Of a stretch of 64,000 nucleotides of DNA, positions 1 through 8,231 are shown piece after piece. This DNA is from PUPG01 sp041686485 (GTDB lineage Bacteria; Bacteroidota; Bacteroidia; Bacteroidales; UBA7960). Position numbers and translations under genes: made by a program. The number at the start of each line of letters is the position of its first letter. The first letter of the stretch is position 1. The notes under the pieces are model-generated. The model searched no databases. It had not been told where the DNA came from and worked only from the letters and a program-made list of their open reading frames with translations. The stretch is taken from contig JAWLDT010000002.1 in assembly GCA_041686485.1 (NCBI GenBank), positions 1 through 64,000 of the forward strand, written 5' to 3'.

Positions 1-11
1 AAAATCCTTGT

Positions 12-27
12 TCCCGAAGAATCGGGA
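12..27 (-). terminator. Weak hairpin downstream of manA
   Basis: A perfect 6-bp stem (TCCCGA/TCGGGA) with a 4-nt loop lies 22 bases past the manA stop. On the minus strand it is followed by ACAAGGATTTT at the window edge, so it could end the manA transcript. The U-tract is poor and the edge hides what follows. Confidence 0.3.
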
Positions 28-49
28 TCTTCGACATGGGTGTTTCACC

Positions 50-1030
50 TTAATGAATATAAGTCTCAAGCAGTGTAGCCTCCACGTCCGGAAGAAGTTT
101 CAATGTTTTTAGTTCGGCAGGTATCATAACGGTTTCACCGGCGGTTATTTTTTCTGATCCATCGGGATAGTGGAGGGTAAAACTGCCGAATACGCAATTA
201 TAAACCACAAAAGAGTCAACAAACACATAATCTTGCTCAATTTGTTGGTCAAATGTGAGCAACCTTGTTGTGAAACAGGCAGATTGTATCAGCTGCACCG
301 GTGCATTCCTGACTGACTGATAACGAATTTTGTTATTTGCAGCATGGAAATCAATCACGTCGAGGGCTTCCTCCGTATGAAGCTTCCGTGGACGCCCTGT
401 ATCATCCGTTCTGTCCCAATCATAAATCCGGTAGGTTATATCCGAGGACTGTTGTATTTCACACAGGGTAATGCCGGCACCTATGGCGTGCACCTGTCCC
501 GGAGGAATAAAAAACACATCACCGGCTTCTACCTTGTCAGCGCGAAGGATCTCATGCAAAGTGTTATGCTGAAGGTGATGCAGATACGTTTCACGATCAA
601 CATCCTGCGCAAACCCCGAAATAATTTCCGCACCCGGCTCGGCATGGATTACATACCAGAGCTCTGTTTTTCCGCGACCCTGATGGCGCCGCGCAGCCAC
701 AGTATCATTGGGATGCACCTGCACCGACAGATCCGACGCGGTATCAATAAACTTGAACAACAGCGGAAAATCCCATCCATGTGTCCCATATACTTGTTGC
801 CCGACCAGATCTTCCATATACACCTCAATAAGTTCGGGGAGCTCATTGCCAGCCAGGAAGCCATTCCGGACGATTGACACACTTCCTGGAAGGCTTGATA
901 GCTCCCATGATTCTCCGCAGTTGGGCAGAGATTCAATGTTTTTTCCAAAGTAAGTTTCCAGACGGGTACTACCCCAGACTTTATCTTTTAATACCGGGGT
1001 AAATTTTAATGGGTACAGAGAGTTACTCAT
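50..1030 (-). CDS. manA: Mannose-6-phosphate isomerase, class I
   Basis: Interconverts mannose 6-phosphate and fructose 6-phosphate in the cytosol, feeding GDP-mannose and surface glycan synthesis. The 326-residue protein has the cupin-type type I phosphomannose isomerase fold, with the zinc-site motif QVHPND near residue 105, then GKTELWYV, and IPPGQVHAIGAG further on. Length fits the short bacterial form. It ends 22 bases before a weak hairpin and has a good Bacteroidota promoter immediately upstream, so it is probably monocistronic. The family assignment is firm; the exact sugar specificity is inferred. Confidence 0.93.
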   Translation of the reverse strand: MSNSLYPLKFTPVLKDKVWGSTRLETYFGKNIESLPNCGESWELSSLPGSVSIVRNGFLAGNELPELIEVYMEDLVGQQVYGTHGWDFPLLFKFIDTASDLSVQVHPNDTVAARRHQGRGKTELWYVIHAEPGAEIISGFAQDVDRETYLHHLQHNTLHEILRADKVEAGDVFFIPPGQVHAIGAGITLCEIQQSSDITYRIYDWDRTDDTGRPRKLHTEEALDVIDFHAANNKIRYQSVRNAPVQLIQSACFTTRLLTFDQQIEQDYVFVDSFVVYNCVFGSFTLHYPDGSEKITAGETVMIPAELKTLKLLPDVEATLLETYIH

Positions 1031-1043
1031 GGTTTATGTGAAG

Positions 1044-1075
1044 AAAATTTATACATAATCTATATTCAAAGCAAA
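1044..1075 (-). promoter_or_regulatory. Promoter of manA
   Basis: On the minus strand TTTG (1072-1075) is followed after 20 bases by TAAATTTT (1044-1051), close to the Bacteroidota TTTG-N19-21-TAnnTTTG consensus. The -7 box is 14-21 bases from the manA start codon. Confidence 0.5.
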
Positions 1076-1170
1076 GAAAGAACCCCTGCATTCAAAAAAG
1101 CCTGCAGGTCAGGAAACAAATTGCACATGGTCATTCGGGCCAGTACCGGGATGATTTTTTCTCTTCAGAG

Positions 1171-1635
1171 TTAGTCAGGCCACAGGATATGACCCTCTTC
1201 ATCGGTGGCAACAGCCCAACTAACGAGCCCAAGTTTGTCGCCATCAAACACAAATTGCATGTGGGCACCATTAAAGAAAAGGATGTTTTCATCAAGCTCT
1301 TCATCATCCTCTTCCTCCAGCTCTTCGAAACCGTTTTCTTTCATGAGTTTAATGATGGCATTCTTGTCGAGATCAAATATTTTGTGTCCGAACAACATAC
1401 TATCCTGGTTCTCGGTTTCGAAGTTGGTACAAACATTATCGAGTTCTTTTTCGAAATAGATAGCATGCCCCTGATCCCAATAGCTCCACACCTCTACTTC
1501 ATGGATTTCACCCTCCACGTCGATGGTTTCCTTGTCCTCTGGGGTACCCAGCACTCTTTCAACATCCTGCTGTGAGGCACCAAATGTTAATTCACCAAAA
1601 CCCTGCATAGGTTTAATATCCGAGATGTTTTTCAT
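1171..1635 (-). CDS. Uncharacterised acidic protein (154 aa)
   Basis: I do not recognise the family with confidence. The protein is cytosolic in appearance (no signal peptide or membrane segment) and very acidic, with a run of Glu/Asp at about residues 103-115 (EELEEEDDEELDE). The N-terminal part, FGELTFGASQQDVERVLGTP, resembles the 'small, low-copy response' pattern of proteins that start with a beta strand and a helix, and the rest has alternating strands. It has its own TATATTTG box 38 bases upstream. No function is proposed. Confidence 0.75.
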   Translation of the reverse strand: MKNISDIKPMQGFGELTFGASQQDVERVLGTPEDKETIDVEGEIHEVEVWSYWDQGHAIYFEKELDNVCTNFETENQDSMLFGHKIFDLDKNAIIKLMKENGFEELEEEDDEELDENILFFNGAHMQFVFDGDKLGLVSWAVATDEEGHILWPD

Positions 1636-1672
1636 GGTAGTAATTTTTTGGATGGGAAATACGGTTGTCAGG

Positions 1673-1680
1673 CAAATATA
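1673..1680 (-). promoter_or_regulatory. -7 box upstream of the 154-aa gene
   Basis: TATATTTG on the minus strand matches the Bacteroidota -7 element TAnnTTTG exactly and lies 38 bases before the start at 1635. No clear -33 TTTG is seen at the right distance. Confidence 0.45.
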
Positions 1681-1735
1681 TGGTTTTTTACCTGTTTAAT
1701 GTTATTATAGTTTATATTGTGATTACCTGACATTA

Positions 1736-2551
1736 CTATTTTGTAAAGGGAGCGTCTGGCTCTTTGGCCATATGCTTGTAAACCAGTTTGTCAACCCAGG
1801 CAGGGAACAACTTATTTAATAATACGGTTAGTTTGCCCTGACGTGTAAGGATCAACGTTCTTTTTCGTTTGGCTGTGGCCTTGAATATTTTTTTTGCTAC
1901 TGTCTCAGCAGACATCATTCGTGTTTCTTCCCTGGGTGATTCCCCTTGCAGGTTCCCGTCTTTGTCGAGTGCTGTCTTCCGGATATTGGATCCTGTAAAC
2001 CCCGGACATGCGATCATTACATGGAGATCCTGGTAAAGATGTTCGACTCTTATTGTTTCCAAAAAACCCTGAAGGGCAAATTTCGAGGCTGAATAGCCAC
2101 TGCGTGCCGGTAATCCTTTATAACCGGCAATTGACGAAACCCCGATCACACTGCCTTTCGAGGCGAGTAACCAGGGAAGGGCATATTTTGTACAATAGAC
2201 AGTGCCCCAAAAGTTCACACGCATCAACCGTTCCAGGACATCCAGCTTAACATCTTTAAGGAGGGCACGCATCGAAATACCGGCGTTGTTAATCAGGATG
2301 TCAATACCTCCGAATTTTTCAACTGTTTCATCAATGATGCGTCTGCAATCCTCTTCTTTACTGACATCAGCCGGTACAATCAGATATGATGCCGGATCCT
2401 GGTCCCTGGTCATCGCTTCCATAGCTCTTTGGTTCCGGGCAGCCATTACTACCCGGGCCCCTTGAGTTAGCCCTTCCAGGGCCAGGGCTTGCCCAATCCC
2501 CGAAGAAGCGCCGGTAATAATAAGTACTTTGTTTTTCATTTGCATTAGCAT
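1736..2551 (-). CDS. Short-chain dehydrogenase/reductase
   Basis: NAD(P)-dependent oxidoreductase of the classical SDR family. Visible motifs are the cofactor-binding TGASSGIG at about residues 14-21, the structural NNAG (INNAGIS), the catalytic Ser in GVSSIAG and the active-site YSASK. A C-terminal stretch of about 40 residues rich in basic and hydrophobic positions could contact the membrane, as in SDRs that act on lipids. Translation could start at 2551 or at the fifth codon (ATG at 2539), which puts MKNKVLIITG at the N-terminus as in most relatives. The substrate cannot be read from the sequence. Confidence 0.88.
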   Translation of the reverse strand: MLMQMKNKVLIITGASSGIGQALALEGLTQGARVVMAARNQRAMEAMTRDQDPASYLIVPADVSKEEDCRRIIDETVEKFGGIDILINNAGISMRALLKDVKLDVLERLMRVNFWGTVYCTKYALPWLLASKGSVIGVSSIAGYKGLPARSGYSASKFALQGFLETIRVEHLYQDLHVMIACPGFTGSNIRKTALDKDGNLQGESPREETRMMSAETVAKKIFKATAKRKRTLILTRQGKLTVLLNKLFPAWVDKLVYKHMAKEPDAPFTK

Positions 2552-2589
2552 CTGTATTTCAGCATTTTGTAACTTTCTTGCTTTATCCA

Positions 2590-3075
2590 GGCAGAAGGTA
2601 GAAGTTAGAAATTAGAAGTTAGAGGATATAATTTACCATTTCCTTCTTCCTTCCAGCTTCCAGCTTCGAGCTTCCAGCTTTTATACTTCTTCCTTCCAGC
2701 TTCCAGCTTCGAGCTTCCAGCTTTTATACTTCTTCCTTCCAGCTTCCAGCTTCGAGCTTCCAGCTTTTATACTTCTTCCTTCCANNNNNNNNNNNNNNNN
2801 NNNNNNNNNNNNNNNNNNNNNNNNNNNNNNNNNNNNNNNNNNNNNNNNNNNNNNNNNNNNNNNNNNNNNNNNNNNNNNNNNNNNAGCTTCGAGCTTCCAG
2901 CTTTTATACTTCTTCCTTCCAGCTTCCAGCTTCGAGCTTCCAGCTTTTATACTTCTTCCTTCCAGCTTCGAGCTTCGAGCTTCCAGCTTTTATACTTCTT
3001 CCTTCCAGCTTCGAGCTTCGAGCTTCAGGCTTTTATACCGTTCACTGTTTACTGTTCACTGTTCTTCTTCCTTCC
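2590..3075 (-). repeat. Heptamer-built intergenic repeat tract, locus 1
   Basis: Read on the minus strand, the tract contains tandem 43-bp units, each made of four heptamers (AGCTGGA, AGCTCGA, AGCTGGA, AGCTGGA) plus a 15-bp purine spacer that ends in TATAAA. About three units precede the N gap and degenerate ones follow it. At 3037-3065 there are GTGAAC-type heptamers and at 2596-2622 AGAAGTT-type heptamers. The tract fills the space between two divergent genes; nothing coding is seen. The same modules recur near 13.8, 17.2 and 20.9 kb. Confidence 0.85.
2785..2884. other. Assembly gap of exactly 100 N
   Basis: The gap lies inside the 43-bp tandem repeat, so the true number of units is unknown and the round length of 100 is a scaffolder's placeholder. 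Confidence 0.95.
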
Positions 3076-3166
3076 AAAGAGGGCGCCGCTGCCATCTCTG
3101 GCGTATCAAAACCATACCAAATATCAAACACAAACCTACATTATTTTTTTAACACGCCGAAATCCA

Positions 3167-3174
3167 TATTTTTG
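3167..3174 (+). promoter_or_regulatory. -7 box upstream of the GNAT-like gene
   Basis: TATTTTTG fits TAnnTTTG and lies 48 bases before the start codon at 3222. A T-rich stretch at 3142-3150 is in the place of the -33 element. The leader contains a short GTGG...CCAC hairpin (3184-3198). Confidence 0.45.
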
Positions 3175-3221
3175 TACTGGCAAGGTGGTCATTCGCCACT
3201 ATCCCGAAACAAAATCCATAC

Positions 3222-4388
3222 ATGCAAATCACTGAAGTAAGAAACAAGCAGGATGCCCGTGATTTTTTGAAGGTACCGCATATCGTCTATCAGGAAGTCC
3301 CGAACTGGATTCCACATTTAGAGCGCGATGTAGAAGCCGTTTTTGATCCTTCAATAAACCCGGCATTTCAAGATGGGGAACTTAACAGATGGTTACTCAG
3401 GGATGGTGATGGTCATCTTATAGGTCGCATCGCCGCCTTTTATATTCACAAACTGGCCCATACCCACAAACAGCCGACCGGCAGCATTGGCTTTTTTGAA
3501 TGTATTCACAACCACGAGGCAGCTTTTCTGCTTTTTGACAAAAGCCGGGAGTGGCTACAGGACAAAGGCATGGAAGCCATGGATGGCCCTGTTAATTTCG
3601 GTGAAAAGGACAGGTTCTGGGGATTGCTTGTAGATGGCTTTGACAGGCCTCCCCCCTATCTGTTGAATTACAACCTCCCCTATTATCGCGAACTGTTTGA
3701 ATCATATGGTTTTCAAAACTATTACAACCAATATGTGTATTGCGCAGAAGCTGGTAAGCCTTTACCTGCTGTTTTGGAAAGGAAGTTTCAGCGATTGACC
3801 GAAAACGGCGACTACCATTTTGAGTCCATCAAAATCAACCAACTTGACAAATTTGCAGCCGATTTTGTTTCAATATATAACAAGGCCTGGGGACAAGCGC
3901 ATACATATTTTCGTCCCATAACAATAACAGAAGCCTTGAACACCTTTCATAAGATGAAAAATGTGATTGATGAGGATCTGATTCTCTTTTGCTATCACAA
4001 CGGACATCCGGTGGCTTTTTTTGTTGGGCTTCCCGAATTAAATCAAATTTTTCGATACCTGAATGGGAAACTCAATCTCATCGGAAAACTCAAATTTCTG
4101 TATCATCAATGGCGGGGCACATGCCGAACTATCTACGGAATGGTATTCGGCGTTATACCGGAATACCAAAACAGGGGGCTGGAAAGTGCCCTGTCCATGG
4201 CTGTCAAACGCAACATAGAACGAAAAAACAGGTATGATGACATGTATATCACCTGGCTGGGTGATTTCAACCCAAAGATGATCAAAATCATTGAACACTT
4301 AGGTGCAGAAAGGGTGTTTACACTGGTCACTTACCGGAAATTATTTGATGAACAAGCCGTTTTTGAAAGACACCCTGTTATAGGTTAG
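3222..4388 (+). CDS. GNAT-like acyltransferase (388 aa)
   Basis: Probable N-acyltransferase of the GNAT fold, of a long Bacteroidota-type form. The N-terminal half contains a strand-rich region with GRIAAFY (about residues 68-74) and a conserved-looking MDGPVNFGEKDRFWGLLVDGF stretch; the C-terminal half has a typical GNAT acetyl-CoA-binding region, GVIPEYQNRGLESAL (about residues 308-322), where the V-P-Y-Q-x-R/G-G pattern is clear. There is no signal peptide. The acceptor substrate is unknown. It stands alone between a repeat tract and the tRNA-Lys pair. Confidence 0.75.
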   Translation: MQITEVRNKQDARDFLKVPHIVYQEVPNWIPHLERDVEAVFDPSINPAFQDGELNRWLLRDGDGHLIGRIAAFYIHKLAHTHKQPTGSIGFFECIHNHEAAFLLFDKSREWLQDKGMEAMDGPVNFGEKDRFWGLLVDGFDRPPPYLLNYNLPYYRELFESYGFQNYYNQYVYCAEAGKPLPAVLERKFQRLTENGDYHFESIKINQLDKFAADFVSIYNKAWGQAHTYFRPITITEALNTFHKMKNVIDEDLILFCYHNGHPVAFFVGLPELNQIFRYLNGKLNLIGKLKFLYHQWRGTCRTIYGMVFGVIPEYQNRGLESALSMAVKRNIERKNRYDDMYITWLGDFNPKMIKIIEHLGAERVFTLVTYRKLFDEQAVFERHPVIG

Positions 4389-4568
4389 TCAACCACTGGG
4401 CTCGGGCCTATCAAATATAGCAAGTCAGCGAATTTTTATGTGATTTCAAAATAGCTGGTCGTTATAAGGAAAAAATGAACAGTGATTTAACGAACAGCGA
4501 AGCATAAATAATCATTGAAAGCTTACTCACCACCTATACATTGTGTTTAATAGTTAAACAAAAAAAAC

Positions 4569-4599
4569 TTTGAATTTTTCAAATAAGAAAGTACCTTTG
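4569..4599 (+). promoter_or_regulatory. Promoter of the tRNA-Lys pair
   Basis: TTTG (4569-4572), 19 bases, then TACCTTTG (4592-4599): an exact match to the Bacteroidota consensus. Transcription should begin near 4606. Confidence 0.75.
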
Positions 4600-4606
4600 C
4601 ACTCGC

Positions 4607-4634
4607 AAAAAGGCCTAATGGTATTGGCCTTTTT
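4607..4634 (+). other. Terminator-like hairpin at the 5' end of the tRNA-Lys transcript
   Basis: Perfect 9-bp stem AAAAAGGCC/GGCCTTTTT around a 10-nt loop. It begins at the predicted transcription start and is followed by TCTTTTA, so it looks like an intrinsic terminator placed before the tRNAs, or a leader element removed in processing. Confidence 0.5.
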
Positions 4635-4666
4635 CTTTTAAAAGAGAGAAATCTTTAAGGAACAAA

Positions 4667-4739
4667 GACCTGGTAGCTCAGCTGGTAGAGCACGTCCCTT
4701 TTAAGGATGGGGTCCTGGGTTCGAGCCCCAGCCAGGTCA
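4667..4739 (+). tRNA. tRNA-Lys (anticodon TTT), first copy
   Basis: A complete 73-base cloverleaf. The acceptor stem GACCTGG pairs with CCAGGTC, the discriminator is A, the D-loop contains AGCTGGTA and the T-loop TTCGAGC. The anticodon stem CGTCC/GGATG encloses CTTTTAA, giving anticodon TTT. CCA is not encoded. It is identical to the second copy 25 bases downstream. Confidence 0.97.
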
Positions 4740-4764
4740 CAAGATTTAGTGGTTACCAGTTTCC

Positions 4765-4837
4765 GACCTGGTAGCTCAGCTGGTAGAGCACGTCCCTTTT
4801 AAGGATGGGGTCCTGGGTTCGAGCCCCAGCCAGGTCA
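4765..4837 (+). tRNA. tRNA-Lys (anticodon TTT), second copy
   Basis: Base-for-base identical to the copy at 4667-4739 and separated from it by 25 bases, so both belong to one transcript. CCA is not encoded. A strong terminator starts four bases after the gene. Confidence 0.97.
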
Positions 4838-4840
4838 CAA

Positions 4841-4872
4841 AAAACCCGGTTCTTTATTGAACCGGGTTTTTT
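4841..4872. terminator. Bidirectional terminator between tRNA-Lys and ald
   Basis: Perfect 12-bp stem AAAACCCGGTTC/GAACCGGGTTTT with loop TTTATT and T runs on both sides. It can end the tRNA transcript (plus) and the ald operon (minus), whose stop codon is six bases away. Confidence 0.88.
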
Positions 4873-4878
4873 GTACTG

Positions 4879-6105
4879 TCAAAATGCGGCCATCAAAAGG
4901 TCGATATCCTGGTAAGGAATGTGAAAAAGCTCACCTACATACTGGTTGGTTAGGGTACCATTAAACAGGTAGGCTCCCTGCCGCAATCCGGGGTCCCGTT
5001 TCAGTACATTCTCGGTACCACCCTCTTCGCCTATCGCCATTAGCACGGAGGAAAAGAAATTACTGAAAGCATATGAGGCCGTATTAGGGACCCGTGAAGC
5101 AATATTGGGAACACAATAGTGTGTCACACCATACTTTTGAAACACTGGTTTGCTGTGGGTGGTCACATTACTGGTCTCCACACAGCCACCCTGATCGATA
5201 CTGACATCGACAATAACACTTCCTGATCTCATCTGTCCGACCATTTCTTCATTGACGATAATCGGTGTTCGCCCCCTGGAAGCATGGGTGGCTCCGATCA
5301 ACACATCTGCTGTACGAAGTGCTTTTGTAAGTACTTTGGGTTGAACGATGGATGTAAACACCCGCGTATTGAGGTTGTTTTGAAGTCTGCGAAGCTTGTA
5401 TACCGAATGGTCAAACACTTTCACCAAGGCGCCCAACCCCATCGCAGCACGAACCGCATATTCACCTACCGTTCCGGCCCCTAAAATCACCACTTCTGTT
5501 GGGGTTATTCCGGTAAGGCCACCAAACATACGTCCCTTGCCATACTGTGTATGACTCAGATACTCAGCAGCAACCAGAACCGACGTGTTTCCGGCAATCT
5601 CACTCATACTGCGAACAAGCGGAAAGGTGTTGGCTTTGTCTTTAATAAATTCAAAGGCAATGGCAGTCACTTTTTTCTTCATAAGTGCCCTGAAATAGGC
5701 TTCCTTTTGCATCGGCAATGCCAGGGTAGAGAAAATGACCTGACCGGACCTTATAAAGTCCATTTCAGAATCGGTGATGGGTGCTACCTTGAGGATGATA
5801 TCCGCCCTGTATACTTCTTTTGCCGAATGCACAACCTTACATCCGGCTTCTGCATAAGATTGGTCAGAAAAGAAAGCATTTTCACCGGCTCCGGCTTGTA
5901 TAAGGATCGTATGTCCGTTTTGACTCAACAAACCTGCTGCTTCGGGGGCCAAAGCGACCCGGTTTTCATCGTAGGCAGTTTCCATCGGGATACCAATGGT
6001 GAAATTGTGCCTTCTTTTCCTGACCTCCAGCATCTCCTCCTGTGTGCTGAACTGCCAGGATTTGGAAAACATTACGTATTCACTTCCGGAATGTTCCATA
6101 TCCAT
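4879..6105 (-). CDS. ald: Alanine dehydrogenase
   Basis: NAD-dependent alanine dehydrogenase, converting alanine to pyruvate and ammonium. The 408-residue protein has an N-terminal extension of about 37 residues before IGIPMETAYDENRVAL, then the family's N-terminal catalytic domain and a Rossmann domain with VVILGAGTVGEYAVRAAMGLGA-type nucleotide binding (GAGTVG). TRGGIPN-like ending is replaced by RVPNTASYAFSN. The extension with EEMLEVRKR is common in Bacteroidota homologues, so the upstream start is credible. It is the last gene of a minus-strand group porX-tsaE-ald. Saccharopine or transhydrogenase activity is less likely given length and motifs. Confidence 0.88.
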   Translation of the reverse strand: MDMEHSGSEYVMFSKSWQFSTQEEMLEVRKRRHNFTIGIPMETAYDENRVALAPEAAGLLSQNGHTILIQAGAGENAFFSDQSYAEAGCKVVHSAKEVYRADIILKVAPITDSEMDFIRSGQVIFSTLALPMQKEAYFRALMKKKVTAIAFEFIKDKANTFPLVRSMSEIAGNTSVLVAAEYLSHTQYGKGRMFGGLTGITPTEVVILGAGTVGEYAVRAAMGLGALVKVFDHSVYKLRRLQNNLNTRVFTSIVQPKVLTKALRTADVLIGATHASRGRTPIIVNEEMVGQMRSGSVIVDVSIDQGGCVETSNVTTHSKPVFQKYGVTHYCVPNIASRVPNTASYAFSNFFSSVLMAIGEEGGTENVLKRDPGLRQGAYLFNGTLTNQYVGELFHIPYQDIDLLMAAF

Positions 6106-6139
6106 GTCTATTCATGAAACAATGTATCTAACAAGCGGG

Positions 6140-6559
6140 TTAGAACCGTATAATCCTGATGCCACCAACTTCTTCCATTGATACCCTTATACTATCTGCC
6201 GGCAGCAAACTTTCGACCTTTTCAGGCCACTCTATGAAACAATAGCTGCCGGAATACAGATAGTCTTCATATCCTATATCATATACCTCCTCCAGTGACT
6301 CCACCCGGTAGAAATCAAAATGGTAGAGGTTGGTTCCGCTTTCAGTAGCATAATGGTTTACGATCGAAAACGTGGGGCTGTTAACAATATCTACAGCACC
6401 CAACCTTTGACATATTGACTTAATAAACGCTGTTTTTCCTACCCCCATTGGTCCGAAAAAAGCAAATACCCGGGCCTCCGGGCAGGCAGCAAGCAATAAT
6501 TGTGCTGCCCCTTTCAAATCTTCCGGACGAGCAGCACGATATTCATTTGCAGGGTTCAT
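6140..6559 (-). CDS. tsaE: tRNA threonylcarbamoyladenosine synthesis ATPase TsaE
   Basis: Small ATPase that works with TsaB and TsaD in making the t6A base of ANN-decoding tRNAs. A Walker A motif, GPMGVGKT (residues 36-43), is followed by VNSPTFSIVNHY, YHFDFYR and EWPEK, all family hallmarks. Length (139) is normal. It lies 14 bases after porX and 34 before ald on the same strand, the usual Bacteroidota arrangement of porX-tsaE-ald, and probably shares the porX promoter. Confidence 0.95.
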   Translation of the reverse strand: MNPANEYRAARPEDLKGAAQLLLAACPEARVFAFFGPMGVGKTAFIKSICQRLGAVDIVNSPTFSIVNHYATESGTNLYHFDFYRVESLEEVYDIGYEDYLYSGSYCFIEWPEKVESLLPADSIRVSMEEVGGIRIIRF

Positions 6560-6573
6560 CCCTTAAATATTCA

Positions 6574-8124
6574 TTATTTGGGTTTCAGATAAATAAACGG
6601 AATCATCATCTCATCGAGAGAAACACCTCCGTGCTGGAATGTGTTCCTGTAGTAATTAACAAAATAGTTGTAATTATTTGGATATACGAAAAAATGATCT
6701 TCGAGGGCAAATATAAAATTGGCACTGACATTATCTTTTGGCAGATATACATCAGCCGGATTCTTCACTTCAAACACTTCGCGCGGATCATACTGGAGAT
6801 TCTTCCCTGTTTTATAACGCAGGTTGGTGTTGGTATTCTTGTCACCAACAACTTTGGTCGGATGGTTTACCCTGACCGAACCATGGTCGGTAGTAAGAAT
6901 TACAGGTATCTTCTTCTCGGCTAACTGGCTTATGATGTCCAACAGCGGAGAGTGATCAAACCAACTGACAGTAAGTGAACGGTATGCGGCTTCGGTTTCA
7001 GCAAGTTCTTTGATCACTTCCATCTCCGTCCGTGAATGCGAGAGCATATCCACAAAATTGTAAACAAGTACGTTCAGCTTCTGCGATGTATAATCACTCA
7101 GGTTGCCTAGCAATTTTTTACCCGCTGTCAGATTCAGGATTTTATGATAATTGAATGGAATACTTTTCCCCAACCTTTGCAACTGTTCCCTTAACAGCTC
7201 CGATTCAAATTGATTGCGTGTTCCCTCGTCCATTTCACCAGTCCAATAGTTTGGAAACCGTTTCTGTATCTCCCCCGGCATCAGCCCGGCAAAGAAAGCA
7301 TTGCGTGCATACTGGGTGGCAGTCGGCAAAATACTCAGATACACTTCTTCCATTTCAGTGCGATAGAGTTCTTCTATCCGTGGCTGAAGCACCTTCCATT
7401 GATCAAAGCGCAGGTTATCAATCATGATGATAAAGATTTCCTGCCGATCCTGAATAAGTGGGAGACATTTTTCACGGAAAAGGGTATGTGACATGACAGG
7501 GGTATCTTCCGTTTTTGCCCTCAGAAAGTCCGTATAATTATCACGTATAAAGCGGCTGAATACATTATTGGCTTCCGCTTTCTGCATCAAAAAAATTTCA
7601 CGCAGATTATCATCCTGGGATTTACCGAGCTCCAACTCCCAATAGACCAATTGCCTAAAGATATCATCCCATTCTTCAAAATCGAGTTTTGGTGAGAGGC
7701 GGCTGCCAATTTCCCGAAACTGCTGCTGATAGGTTATGGATGTCTTATCACTGACAAGCTTGCGGTTTTCAAGGTTTTTTTTGATCGCGAGCAGTATCTG
7801 GTTAGGATTAACCGGTTTGATGAGATAATCGGAAATATTACTTCCAATCGCCTCATTCATAATTCCTTCTTCTTCACTTTTGGTGATCATCACCACAGGC
7901 AGATTGGGATATTTCCCTTTGATGCGCTCCAGGGTCTCCACGCCTGTCAGTCCGGGCATATTCTCATCCAGAAAAATAATGTCAAAATTCTGATCCTCTA
8001 TCAGATCAATGGCTTCGGATCCACTGTTAGTCGTAATCACTTCATACCCTTTTTCCTGAAGAAATAATATATGTGGCTTAAGCAGATCAATCTCATCATC
8101 GGCCCAAAGAATGGTAGCATTCAT
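6574..8124 (-). CDS. porX: PorX, response regulator with PglZ domain (T9SS regulator)
   Basis: Response regulator needed for expression and function of the type IX secretion system in Porphyromonas and Flavobacterium. The receiver domain (about residues 1-120) has ILWADDEIDLLKPHI and the phospho-acceptor Asp in FLDENMPGLTG; the C-terminal half is a PglZ domain of the alkaline-phosphatase superfamily, with DNLRFDQWK, PTATQYARNAFF and TTDHGSVRVN carrying metal ligands. PorX homologues hydrolyse oligoribonucleotides. An upstream ATG exists at 8142, but the -7 box at 8150-8157 would start transcription almost on it, so the ATG at 8124 is preferred. No porY is in the window. A T9SS cargo is encoded at 22.0 kb. 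Confidence 0.93.
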   Translation of the reverse strand: MNATILWADDEIDLLKPHILFLQEKGYEVITTNSGSEAIDLIEDQNFDIIFLDENMPGLTGVETLERIKGKYPNLPVVMITKSEEEGIMNEAIGSNISDYLIKPVNPNQILLAIKKNLENRKLVSDKTSITYQQQFREIGSRLSPKLDFEEWDDIFRQLVYWELELGKSQDDNLREIFLMQKAEANNVFSRFIRDNYTDFLRAKTEDTPVMSHTLFREKCLPLIQDRQEIFIIMIDNLRFDQWKVLQPRIEELYRTEMEEVYLSILPTATQYARNAFFAGLMPGEIQKRFPNYWTGEMDEGTRNQFESELLREQLQRLGKSIPFNYHKILNLTAGKKLLGNLSDYTSQKLNVLVYNFVDMLSHSRTEMEVIKELAETEAAYRSLTVSWFDHSPLLDIISQLAEKKIPVILTTDHGSVRVNHPTKVVGDKNTNTNLRYKTGKNLQYDPREVFEVKNPADVYLPKDNVSANFIFALEDHFFVYPNNYNYFVNYYRNTFQHGGVSLDEMMIPFIYLKPK

Positions 8125-8149
8125 ATTTTTTGTATTTTGCATATTGTAA

Positions 8150-8157
8150 CAAATTTA
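8150..8157 (-). promoter_or_regulatory. -7 box of the porX-tsaE-ald unit
   Basis: TAAATTTG on the minus strand matches TAnnTTTG. Transcription would begin near 8143, which argues for the porX start at 8124. No clear -33 TTTG is present. Confidence 0.5.
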
Positions 8158-8231
8158 ACGAAAATTACCGGATTACATTTTGGCATTTTCCCAAAAACTT
8201 TGAAATTCGCGGATTTTATTATCCAGACAAT

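Noticed and set aside
5551..6117. 188-codon plus-strand frame opposite ald
   Set aside because: Antisense to a well supported alanine dehydrogenase gene; no promoter or family features.
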